NCBI RefSeq assembly: GCF_900106665.1
Contig: NZ_FNNA01000001.1
Coordinates: forward strand, 806,001-870,000
Direction: 5' to 3'
From: Paracoccus sanguinis
GTDB lineage: Bacteria; Pseudomonadota; Alphaproteobacteria; Rhodobacterales; Rhodobacteraceae
DNA: 64,000 bases
Shown here piece by piece: positions 38,401 through 47,088 of the stretch. Every line of letters begins with the position of its first letter. The stretch's first letter is position 1. A program made the position numbers and the translations under genes. Below the pieces are notes generated by a model that had not been told where the DNA came from, searched no databases, and saw only the letters and a program-made list of their open reading frames with translations.

Positions 38401-38555
38401 ACAAGGCGAACACCATGCGCGCCTACTGGGTGCCGGGCGTGAACAACCTCGGTAAGTTCGGGCGCTGGGAGTTTGCCGAGTTCACCGCCGTTTATGATGT
38501 GGAAGCGGGATTCGCAAAGCTGATTGAAAATCTAGTGAGCTCGGAGACCCGGTGA
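35490..38555 (+). pseudogene. res: Type III restriction enzyme, Res subunit, interrupted by an amber codon
   Basis: One continuous frame of 1,022 codons, broken only by TAG at 36321-36323. The first part (277 residues) holds Walker A, ATGAGKTT at residues 176-183. The second part holds the DEAH-like box (NDEAHHCY, residue ~313), LSATPFF, the helicase C-terminal block ending VIGRALRRQSYELN, and a C-terminal PD-(D/E)XK nuclease with PDFIVK (Asp936) and VEIKGYRG (Glu960, Lys962). ATP-driven translocation and cleavage would need both parts in one chain. An ATG at 36369 could start the second part alone, lacking Walker A. The stop differs from CAG (Gln) by one base. Read-through or sequencing error remain possible. 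Confidence 0.9.
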
Positions 38556-38556
38556 G

Positions 38557-39465
38557 ATGACTAGGATCCCCATCAAGCCAACGAACGAAAACTTTGACAA
38601 GTATGCCGAACCAGTATTGGCCAGATGGCTCATCGAGGCGGCAATGAACAGAACGGATATTACGTACGGAGAGGCAATGCTTCGCCTCGAACAACAGGTA
38701 GGATTCTCGAGCATCGGTCGTGCAACCCGCTTAGGGTACTGCGCGGGTCAGATAATTCATAACATCCAAGCCAACTTTCCTGATCCGCCACTCTTGAATG
38801 CGCTGCTGGTACTGCAAGAAGATCATATGCCAAGCACCGGTGCGGGCAGTTTCCTGGCCGCCCACTTCAACCAACCAAGGCTTGCATCACAGGGCTTTCG
38901 AGATAGCAAGCCCGCAATCTGGCGTGAATACTTCGAGAGTGCAGCAGAGGAAGTCTACGCCTTCCCAGATTGGCCGAGAGTCTATCGAAAGGTCTATGGT
39001 ACGCCGTATAAGCCTGACACCAGCAAAATGTCACCATCGAGTCCGACCGGTGGCGCTGAAAAGGATGGCATTGCCAGGGGGCGAGGCGGAGAAGGCCCTA
39101 ATCACAAGGCGCTTCGCCTGTGGGTGAAGGCAAATCCAGCCGCAGTTTTCCCAAGGCTGCAAGTCACTCGCACGGATACGGAGATTGATTTGCTCTCCGG
39201 GGACCGTGTTGACGTCGTCTACTACGCACCAGAACGCACGATCGCCTTGGAAGTGAAGTCGAAGGACTCGAACGAGGCAGACCTGACCCGTGGCATCTAC
39301 CAGTGCGTCAAGTATCGAGCGGTAATGCAGGCTATGGATCCGCGCGATGACGCTGACATCTGGGCCGTATTGGTCACGGAGCAAAAGTTGCCCGGCTATT
39401 TGAAGGAACTGGCAAAACGGCTTGAGGTCCCGCACAAGCTGGTCTCGCCCAAGAAAGCTACCTGA
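38557..39465 (+). CDS. PD-(D/E)XK nuclease-like protein of the restriction cluster
   Basis: 302 residues, no named family recognised. The C-terminal third reads as a restriction-endonuclease-like fold: GDRVDVVYYAPERTIALEVK gives Asp219 and Glu232-x-Lys234, followed by a helix with RGIYQCVKYRAV and the strand WAVLVTEQKLP. The N-terminal half (residues 1-150) is helical and unknown. A Ser/Pro/Gly-rich linker lies around residues 155-180. It begins one base after the res stop and ends 3 bases before mod. Its lower GC content compared with res and mod suggests separate acquisition. It may be an accessory nuclease or an inactive nucleic-acid-binding partner. Confidence 0.7.
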   Translation: MTRIPIKPTNENFDKYAEPVLARWLIEAAMNRTDITYGEAMLRLEQQVGFSSIGRATRLGYCAGQIIHNIQANFPDPPLLNALLVLQEDHMPSTGAGSFLAAHFNQPRLASQGFRDSKPAIWREYFESAAEEVYAFPDWPRVYRKVYGTPYKPDTSKMSPSSPTGGAEKDGIARGRGGEGPNHKALRLWVKANPAAVFPRLQVTRTDTEIDLLSGDRVDVVYYAPERTIALEVKSKDSNEADLTRGIYQCVKYRAVMQAMDPRDDADIWAVLVTEQKLPGYLKELAKRLEVPHKLVSPKKAT

Positions 39466-39468
39466 CCC

Positions 39469-42381
39469 ATGGCCAAGAAACCCATCGAGGTCGAGACCCT
39501 CACCCACGTCGCCACGCGCAAGAACATCCCGACGGCCGAGTTCGAAAGCCTGATGCGGGATCAGGACAAGACACCGATCCAGCTTGCGTACGAACGTCGC
39601 AACCGTGACCTTGACCCGCAGCTCGTCTGGCGCGGCAAGGATGAGCAGGACTGGTCCGACCTGATCGTCCAGGCCCCGCCGCTGTACATTCAGGAAAAGG
39701 TCCATCCCAAGGTCATCATCGACGACCTGAAGCGCGAAAGCGCCGACCGCGCGAAAGCGGCCAAGGGCGCCCCGCAGGTCGACATGTTCGCCGATTTCAA
39801 CGGCCTGCCCGATGCCGAGGCCGCGACCGAGTTCTACCAGCACGACCAGCACTGGTCGAACCGGATGATCAGCGGCGACAGCCTGTCGGTGATGGCATCC
39901 TTGGCCGAGCGCGAGGGGCTGCGCGGTCAGGTGCAGTGCATCTATTTCGACCCGCCCTATGGCATCAAGTTCAACTCCAACTTCCAGTGGTCCACCACCA
40001 GCCGCGACGTCAAGGATGGCGACAAGACCCATGTGACGCGCGAACCCGAGCAGGTCCGCGCCTTTCGCGACACCTGGAAGGACGGAATCCACTCCTACCT
40101 GACCTACCTGCGCGACCGGCTGACCGTGGCGCGCGATCTGTTGGCCGAGAGCGGCAGCATCTTCGTGCAGATCGGCGACGAGAACGTTCACCGCGTGCGG
40201 GGGCTGATGGATGAGGTGTTTGGGGACGAGAATTTCTGCGGCCAGATCATGGTGCAGAAGACTTCCGGCGCCGGGAGCCCCGCTATCGGCACAGACGTTC
40301 TTGCAGCCGTCACAGACTACGTCGTCTGGTTCGCCAAGAAGAAAGAAGTTGTGAAGTATCGCCAACTCTACCGGGAGAAACTACTCGGGGAGGAAGGAAC
40401 CACGCAGTATGTAAACTGCCGCATCCGTGATGCCATGAAAGATGTTCGCCTTTCCCAGGTCGAAGGAATTCCCGACAATAACGATGTCTTTGCTTCTGAC
40501 AACTTGACCAGCCCTACTGGGGCCGTAACAACTACCTTCCGCACGTTTGTTGAGGGAAACGGGTTTCAGCCAAAGAAAGGCGGTTGGAAGACGAATGCGG
40601 CAGGGATGAAGAATCTGACCCTCGCATCTCGCCTTAAGCCCATCGGAAATACGCTTATGTATCGTCGATACCTCAATGACTTTGGGGTATCGCCAATCAA
40701 TAACCTCTGGCGAGACGTCCTCTTCACTGGCTTTGCAGAGGACAAAATCTACGTTGTGCAATCCGCTCAGCGACTTGTCCAACGCTGCATCCTGATGACC
40801 ACCGACCCCGGCGATCTGGTGCTCGATCCCACCTGTGGCTCGGGCACCACGGCCTATGTCGCCGAACAATGGGGGCGGCGCTGGATCACCATCGACACCA
40901 GCCGTGTCGCCATCGCCCTCGCCCGGTCCCGCCTGATGGGCGCGCGCTATCCCTATTACCTGCTGGCCGACAGCCCCGAAGGCCAGCAGAAAGAGGCCGA
41001 GGTCACGCGCTCCGTCCCCCGATCTACCCCCACCCACGGCAGCATCCGCCAAGGCTTCGTCTATGACCGCGTGCCGCACATCACGCTGAAATCCATCGCC
41101 AACAACGCCGAAATCGACGTGATCTGGGACAGGCTCCAACCTGCCGTCGAAGACGCCATCACCGCCCTCAACACCGCGCTGCGCGGCCACCGCCCCCCCT
41201 TCAAGGTGGAAACCGGGGGGCGCGCGGGCGCGAAGATCGACTTCACCGCGGGGGGTGAGGTCAAGCTCCCCTCCGGCGAAATGGCCCCGGCAAACGGCCT
41301 GATGGAATGGGAAATCCCGCGCGAGGCCCCCGCCGACTGGCCCACCCCCGCCAAGGCGGCGCTGGCCACGTTCTGGGAGGCCCGCATCGCCCGGCAAAAG
41401 GAGATCGACGCCTCCATCGCCGCCAAGGCCGATTTCGAATACCTCTACGACAAGCCCTTCGCCGACAAGGACAAGTTCCGTGTCGCCGGGCCCTTCACGG
41501 TCGAGAGCCTCTCGCCACACCGAACACTTGCCGTGGACTGGGACGACGAGCTGATCGACCTGCACGATGCCGCCGAGGGCAAGCGCAGGGCCGCCGAGGC
41601 CCCGCGCGACGTCACCGACTTCGCCCACATGATCCTGGAAAACCTCAAAGCCGCAGGCGTGCAGCAGGCGCACAAGGAGGACCGGATCACCTTCACCAGC
41701 CTCAAGGGCTGGCCCGGCAAGTGGGTGGCGGCCGAGGGCGCCTTCATGGAAGGCGACACCCAGCGTCGCGCGGGCGTGTTCATCGGGCCCGAGTTCGGCA
41801 CCGTCTCTCGTCCCGATCTGGTCGCCGCAGCCCGCGAGGCAGGCGACGCCGGTTTCGACGTTCTGATCTGCTGCGCCTTCAACTATGACGCCCACAGTTC
41901 CGAATTCGACAAGCTCGGCCGCATCCGCGTGCTGAAGGCTCGGATGAACCCGGACCTCCATATGGGCGGCGACCTGAAATCCACCGGCGCAGGCAACCTG
42001 TTCGTGATCTTCGGCGAGCCTGACATACGCATCACGGATGACGGGGAGGGCATGGTGCGGGTTCAGGTCTTCGGCGTGGACGTGTTCAAGCCGCAGACTG
42101 GTGAGGTGCAAAGCGAAGGCACCGACGGAATCGCGCTGTGGATGCTGGACACCGACTATAACGAGGAGTCGTTCTTCGTCCGCCACGCCTATTTCCTCGG
42201 CGCTAACGACCCCTACAAGGCGCTGAAGACCACGCTGAAGGCAGAGATCGACGAGGAGGCGTGGGAGAGCCTGTATTCGGACACCTCGCGCCCCTTCCCA
42301 AAGCCGAAGTCGGGGCGGATCGCGGTGAAGGTGATCAATCACCTCGGAGATGAGGTGATGAAGGTGTTTGCGGTAGAGTGA
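39469..42381 (+). CDS. mod: Type III restriction-modification DNA methyltransferase, Mod subunit
   Basis: 970 residues. Motif IV (DPPYG, residues 161-165) precedes motif I (DPTCGSGTT, from residue 453), the beta-class order of amino-methyltransferases, most likely N6-adenine. The ~290 residues between them hold the target-recognition domain. DNA from about 40240 to 40795 (residues ~258-442) is clearly less GC-rich than either flank. The C-terminal 500 residues are long and carry no motif I recognise, apart from strong conservation-like blocks (FEYLYDKPF, YLYSDTSRPFP-like end). Mod methylates the target and is needed by Res for recognition. The gene is intact. Confidence 0.93.
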   Translation: MAKKPIEVETLTHVATRKNIPTAEFESLMRDQDKTPIQLAYERRNRDLDPQLVWRGKDEQDWSDLIVQAPPLYIQEKVHPKVIIDDLKRESADRAKAAKGAPQVDMFADFNGLPDAEAATEFYQHDQHWSNRMISGDSLSVMASLAEREGLRGQVQCIYFDPPYGIKFNSNFQWSTTSRDVKDGDKTHVTREPEQVRAFRDTWKDGIHSYLTYLRDRLTVARDLLAESGSIFVQIGDENVHRVRGLMDEVFGDENFCGQIMVQKTSGAGSPAIGTDVLAAVTDYVVWFAKKKEVVKYRQLYREKLLGEEGTTQYVNCRIRDAMKDVRLSQVEGIPDNNDVFASDNLTSPTGAVTTTFRTFVEGNGFQPKKGGWKTNAAGMKNLTLASRLKPIGNTLMYRRYLNDFGVSPINNLWRDVLFTGFAEDKIYVVQSAQRLVQRCILMTTDPGDLVLDPTCGSGTTAYVAEQWGRRWITIDTSRVAIALARSRLMGARYPYYLLADSPEGQQKEAEVTRSVPRSTPTHGSIRQGFVYDRVPHITLKSIANNAEIDVIWDRLQPAVEDAITALNTALRGHRPPFKVETGGRAGAKIDFTAGGEVKLPSGEMAPANGLMEWEIPREAPADWPTPAKAALATFWEARIARQKEIDASIAAKADFEYLYDKPFADKDKFRVAGPFTVESLSPHRTLAVDWDDELIDLHDAAEGKRRAAEAPRDVTDFAHMILENLKAAGVQQAHKEDRITFTSLKGWPGKWVAAEGAFMEGDTQRRAGVFIGPEFGTVSRPDLVAAAREAGDAGFDVLICCAFNYDAHSSEFDKLGRIRVLKARMNPDLHMGGDLKSTGAGNLFVIFGEPDIRITDDGEGMVRVQVFGVDVFKPQTGEVQSEGTDGIALWMLDTDYNEESFFVRHAYFLGANDPYKALKTTLKAEIDEEAWESLYSDTSRPFPKPKSGRIAVKVINHLGDEVMKVFAVE

Positions 42382-42947
42382 TGATCAAGAACTATGGGTT
42401 ATTCTGGAAGCGCGAGGCGGTTCACTGGAATCCTGGCGGTCGGCGAGGAAGCCCACGAGGACACCTAATCGGCAGCCACTTAGTCGAAAGGCGACAGCAA
42501 CAGGTCAACTTTCGTGATCAAGTCGGTATCTACTGCCTGTATGACGATAACTTCAGGCTGCTTTATACCGGACAAGCTGGGTTCGGAAACGCAACTCTAT
42601 TCGGAAGGCTTCGAAGCCACACGAACGACCCTCTCTCTGAGAGGTGGACCAAGTTCTCATGGTTTGGTCTAAAAGGACTTCTGCACGAGGGCGACAGGTA
42701 TGTCTTGCAGAATCAAGTCGACGCCAATGGACTTGAACTTAATGAAGTACTCAACTCACTAGAAGGAATAATAATAGTTAGTGCGGAGCCGCCACTCAAT
42801 CGGAGAGGTCCAAACTTTGGGGCGGCGCAGAAATTCTCACAGTATCGAGACCTCAAGAATGTCTATCCCTCTCAGATTGATATGATCAAGGACATATGGG
42901 ACAGTGTGCCCGCGGAGGAGGACGACGCTGAGGCAGGAGATCAGTGA
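42381..42947 (+). CDS. GIY-YIG nuclease family protein
   Basis: 188 residues. The signature pair is GIY at residues 49-51 and YTG at 62-64, followed at the usual spacing by an Arg/His helix (FGRLRSHTND), as in GIY-YIG endonuclease domains. A later EGIIIVSAEPPLNRRG segment fits the conserved Glu and the 'PP-LN' region seen in many GIY-YIG proteins. Its ATG overlaps the mod stop (TGATG), and its stop overlaps the helicase start in the same way. GC content is about half, much lower than mod. It is likely a DNA endonuclease working with the cluster; the target is unknown. Confidence 0.82.
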   Translation: MIKNYGLFWKREAVHWNPGGRRGSPRGHLIGSHLVERRQQQVNFRDQVGIYCLYDDNFRLLYTGQAGFGNATLFGRLRSHTNDPLSERWTKFSWFGLKGLLHEGDRYVLQNQVDANGLELNEVLNSLEGIIIVSAEPPLNRRGPNFGAAQKFSQYRDLKNVYPSQIDMIKDIWDSVPAEEDDAEAGDQ

Positions 42948-45036
42948 TGGAGTTCCGGATCGCCGACACCTTCACCGACAGTCTCGGTCGCCTGACGGCG
43001 CAAGAGCAAAAGGCGGCTAAAACCGCTGCTTTCGACTTGCAACTGGACCCGACCTCGAATGGACTGTCCTTCCATAAACTGGACCGCGCAAAGGATCCGA
43101 ACTTCTGGTCGGTTCGGGCAAACGCCGACATCCGTATCATCGTCCATCGCACGGCAGCAAGCATCCTACTGGTCTACGTCGACCACCACGACAACGCTTA
43201 CAAATGGGCCGAACGCCGCAAGATCGAACGACATCCGACGACCGGCGCCATGCAGTTGGTGGAGGTACGCGAGCGGGTTGAAGAGGTAGAAATATTCAAG
43301 CCCAAAGAGGTGGCCGCTACACCAGCGCCACTCACAAAGCCCGCGGCCCTCCTGTTCGACAATCTGCGCAAGTTCGAACTGATGGCCTTCGGTGTGCCCG
43401 AGGAATGGGTAAGCGACGTTCGGGCCGCCACCGAGGACACGCTGTTCGACCTGATCGAGCACTTGCCGCAAGAGGCGCAGGAGGCGCTCCTGAAACTGGC
43501 AGTTGGCGAGGAGCCGGAACCGCCCGAACTTGCGCCGGTCGAAGCCGATCCCTTTGCCCACCCCGACGCGCAGCGCCGCTTCCGCGTTTTGACCAATGCA
43601 GAAGAACTGAAGCAGGCGCTCGACTATCCTTGGGACAAGTGGGCGGTGTTCTTACACCCGGCCCAAGCCGACCTTGTCGAGCGATCCTTTTCGGGCCCAA
43701 CGCGGGTTTCGGGATCGGCCGGTACGGGCAAAACCATCGTTGCCCTTCATCGTGCGGTTCATCTTGCCCGTGCCCATCCTTCCGCAAGAGTCCTGTAACA
43801 ACGTTTTCAAAGCCGCTTGCGAACGCCCTGCGGCGCAAAATGGACAGCCTGGTGGGCAATGAGCCAGCTGTTGCAGCGCGAATCGTGGTGAAGCCGGTTT
43901 CGGCAGTCGGTTACGACATCCACACCAAACTTTTCGGGCAGCCTCAGATCGCTCCGTCCGCCTTGATCAGATCTCTTATCGTCAAGGCTGCGGCCGAAGT
44001 CGACGGGCACAGCTTCTCGACCCAATTCCTGATCGGAGAGTGGAATGATGTTGTCGACGCCTGGCAGCTTCGATCATGGACGGACTACCGCGATGTTTCG
44101 CGGCTTGGCAGGAAGACCCGGATCGGCGGCAAGCAGCGTGAAACCCTCTGGGCCATCTTCGATCGGGTCCGTGCGAGGCTGCGAGACCGTAGCTTGATGA
44201 CATGGTCGGATGTGTTCGGCCGCGTGACAGACGCTCTCAGCCAAGGCGATTCGCGCCCCTACGACTTCGCTGTAATCGACGAGGCGCAAGACTTGGGTGT
44301 GACAGAGGCTAGGTTCTTCGCCGCCCTCGCAGCCGCACGCAGCGACGGCCTTTTCTTCGCAGGCGATCTCGGCCAGCGCATATTTCAGCAACCCTTTTCG
44401 TGGAAAGCACTTGGCCTCGATGTTCGCGGACGATCCTTTACGCTGCGAATCAACTATCGCACCTCTCACCAGATCCGAACACATGCCGATCGGCTCCTGC
44501 CGTCAACGGTCTCGGATGTTGACGGAAACACAGAGGGGAGGCGTGGTACGGTATCAATGTTCGATGGGCCTCCACCATCAGTCATGGCTTGTAGCGATGA
44601 GGATCACGAATGCGGCACAGTTGCGGAATGGATCACGGCCCGACTGGCGGAAGGGTGCGCGCCGCATGAGATTGGTGTCTTTGTCAGGTCCGACGCGGAA
44701 TTGAAACGTGCGCGTGCTGCCGCGAAAGCGGCGGGTGTTCGCTCGGTTGAACTTAGCGAAAAGATCGAAGTGGGGGACGGGGCGATCGCCCTGAGTACGA
44801 TGCACTTCGCCAAGGGATTGGAATTCCGGTCGGTGGTGGTGATGGCATGCGACGACGAGGTGATCCCACAAGCGGAGCGGATTGAGTCGGTCGCCGACCA
44901 CGCGGACCTGGAAGAGGTCTACAACACGGAACGTCATCTCCTTTACGTTGCATGTACTAGAGCGAGGGATGAGCTGCTAGTCACCGGTGTCACTCCACTA
45001 TCCGAGTTTGTCGATGACTTCCTCAAGACAAGCTAG
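42947..45036 (+). pseudogene. Superfamily-I (UvrD/Rep-type) helicase with RelE/ParE-like N-terminus, frameshifted
   Basis: The first frame (283 residues, stop at 43796-43798) contains a RelE/ParE-like fold (FHKLDRAKDPNFWSVRA, then DIRIIVHRTAASILLVYVDHHD, then YKWAERRK) and, after a linker, the helicase Walker A GSAGTGKT at residues 256-263. The remainder continues in another frame from about 43797 (TTFSKPLANALRRK, then FAVIDEAQDLG, ALSTMHFAKGLEF, LLYVACTRARDELLV), which are motifs Ia, II, V and VI. The total length of 2,090 bases is one short of 697 codons, so a single-base deletion near 43796 explains the break. As written, neither half is a working helicase. Confidence 0.88.
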
Positions 45037-45214
45037 CCTCGCCAATGTCTTTAGCGGATGGCTATGGCGGTACGATACCTTCGCTGGCGTCGGTGAGATT
45101 GCGGCACGATTCACCCCTCCTGCGCTGCATCAGGATATTGGGCATCGAGAGCGGCGTCCCTCTTGAGCTTCCCAGCCAAGCGGCGCATAGCAACATCACA
45201 GATGGGTAACGCTC

Positions 45215-45985
45215 GTGCTGAGCATTGTGACACATCTAGCGATCGGCCTCGTCCCCTGCACGGCGCTCCTTGTGCTTGCGGGGTTGTGGCGGGGGTGGAA
45301 CCCACCCGGCGACTGCGAACTCTCGTTGCCCGTTATTCTCCTCGCCGGGCTTTTCATCGCGCACATACGCTCTCACCTGCCCGCGGCCCGGCGCAGGGCG
45401 CAGGTCGTGGCACTGCCGGGCTCACTGCTAGGAAGCGTGCTGACGGGCCGAACCCGCGTCGTTCTGTGTGCCGGGACCTACGCCGTGGGGGCGACGGTGA
45501 CGCTTGCCCTGTGGTCCCTGACCGCGCCGCCCCGCGCGCTGGTGCTCGCCCCCTCTGCAGCAGCTGTTGCGGCCGCGCTACACCACCCTCTCGCGGATTG
45601 GTTCGGGAGCCGGCACCTGCAAGCGCCGTTCAACGGTCTCTGGGCCGTGGGCATGCTCAGCTGGACCTGCGGCCTCGCGGCCAGCGTTCTGATCCTGTGG
45701 CTGATCGTGCCCGACATCGTCGTCACGATTCCCCCTACCTTCACCGCTGCACTGGCCCTCGGCCAAGAGACGGCCGCGGCGCGAGGCAACGATCTGACAG
45801 GCACCGCACTCGGCTGGCTGGCCGTGCTTGACGGATTGCGGGCAATGGCGCTCGATTCCCTACGCAGCGTGGTTAGAGTAGGCTGGCTCTACCACCTCGA
45901 GGACATCTTGATGGCAGTTGTCGCCGTGCGCGCCATCCTGACGGTCGTCCACGCCTTCACCATCAGCATTGCGAGGCCCAGATGA
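45215..45985 (+). CDS. Unknown polytopic membrane protein
   Basis: 256 residues, family not recognised. About five or six hydrophobic segments are visible (residues ~5-23, 38-55, 83-103, 110-120, 145-172 and 225-245). The segment WTCGLAASVLILWLIVPDIV is the clearest. The loop AALALGQETAAARGNDLTG may be extramembrane. The start is GTG at 45215, with GGTAACG-type sequence upstream and no strong ribosome site; a GTG at 45227 is also possible. Its stop overlaps the next gene by ATGA, so the two are co-translated. About 180 bases without a gene precede it. Confidence 0.65.
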   Translation: MLSIVTHLAIGLVPCTALLVLAGLWRGWNPPGDCELSLPVILLAGLFIAHIRSHLPAARRRAQVVALPGSLLGSVLTGRTRVVLCAGTYAVGATVTLALWSLTAPPRALVLAPSAAAVAAALHHPLADWFGSRHLQAPFNGLWAVGMLSWTCGLAASVLILWLIVPDIVVTIPPTFTAALALGQETAAARGNDLTGTALGWLAVLDGLRAMALDSLRSVVRVGWLYHLEDILMAVVAVRAILTVVHAFTISIARPR

Positions 45986-47088
45986 GCCAGAGCCCGCCGC
46001 CGGAAGCTTCCGTCCCCCGGAACCCCTTGCGCGCCGAGGCGCTCGGCCTCATCGTTGGGCTTGGACTAGCGGCGTTGGCCGCTATGGGCATCGCCAATTG
46101 GCGAGTACCGCCGGTAGCCCTGGCGGTACCCGAAATCATTCTCGGCGACATCGCCGCCAAGGCCGACAGTTTAATCGTGAGCGCCAACGCTGGCGCTTAC
46201 ACCGACACACTAGCGTGGACGAATGCCGAGATTGACCGCGCCTTCGAGGTGGTCGAGGAGGCCATCGCCCCCTTTGCGGATCGCCACTACTCCATGACCG
46301 GCCAGTGGGTGGAACTGGCAGCGGCCTTCTCGACCAAGCGCGCCCGAGCCTTGCTCGCACCCTTGACCGACCCAGTGGACAGCTCCATCAGGCTCATGGC
46401 GCATCGCCTACCGGAGCATTTTTCGGAGGCGTTCCGTACGCGCCTAGAGGCGCTTGCGCAGGCCGAGGGGCTTGACCTAGCGGTAGATTTGTCCGGTGAG
46501 CTATCGCAGACCGTGGCCGCCGATCGGTCAGCTCGGTTGCGGGTGTCCGTGCCTGTCGGTAGTGCGCTAGGCGTCGCCGCCGGCACGATGCTGGCCCGAT
46601 CGGTCACGCAGCAGGTAGGCCGCTCCCTTGCCGCGCGGCTTACAAGCGGGCTGGCGGTCCGGTTTGGCCTCGGCCAGACAGGGGCATTCGGCACCGGCGC
46701 GTCTATAGGAGCCGCGGCCTGCGGGTTCACCGGGTTAGGGGCAGTACCCTGTGGCGTCGCCGGCGGCATATTGACGTACCTCGCGGCCGACAAGATCAGC
46801 GTCGAGTTGGCCGAATGGTGGGGCCGCGATGCCTTTGAGGCTGACCTTCGCGCCAGCCTCCCCCGGACGCGCAATGCGCTGAAGGCTGATCTGGCCGCTC
46901 AGACGCACGCCATGATGGCTGAGTTGGATAGGCGCCGCCCCTGCATGGTGTCCATGACCACCGCCGAGTGGGACGCGGGGGCCACGCCCGCCTGCCCGGT
47001 CACGACCGACGCCCCGGCTAACGGGTTGGCAGCAGCGGCTGGGCAGGCGGCGGCACCCGTGCAGGGGACTGCGTCTGCCAGTCGATAA
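45982..47088 (+). CDS. Unknown membrane-anchored protein with glycine-rich hydrophobic core
   Basis: 368 residues, not recognised. One N-terminal membrane helix (residues ~20-40) is followed by a mostly helical region. A long hydrophobic Gly/Ala stretch spans residues ~190-275 (VGSALGVAAGTMLARSVT, then GASIGAAACGFTGLGAVP). A polar C-terminus contains three cysteines. The central region could insert into a membrane as a hairpin. It is translationally coupled to the preceding membrane protein. Its last 71 bases overlap the 3' end of the convergent gene at 47018-48484. Confidence 0.65.
   Translation: MSQSPPPEASVPRNPLRAEALGLIVGLGLAALAAMGIANWRVPPVALAVPEIILGDIAAKADSLIVSANAGAYTDTLAWTNAEIDRAFEVVEEAIAPFADRHYSMTGQWVELAAAFSTKRARALLAPLTDPVDSSIRLMAHRLPEHFSEAFRTRLEALAQAEGLDLAVDLSGELSQTVAADRSARLRVSVPVGSALGVAAGTMLARSVTQQVGRSLAARLTSGLAVRFGLGQTGAFGTGASIGAAACGFTGLGAVPCGVAGGILTYLAADKISVELAEWWGRDAFEADLRASLPRTRNALKADLAAQTHAMMAELDRRRPCMVSMTTAEWDAGATPACPVTTDAPANGLAAAAGQAAAPVQGTASASR

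Noticed and set aside
40381-42342. 653-codon open frame opposite mod
   Set aside because: Shadow of mod; no domain pattern in its translation.
36300-43800. Phase variation of res or the helicase
   Set aside because: Neither lesion sits in a homopolymer or short tandem repeat, so slippage-based switching is not supported.
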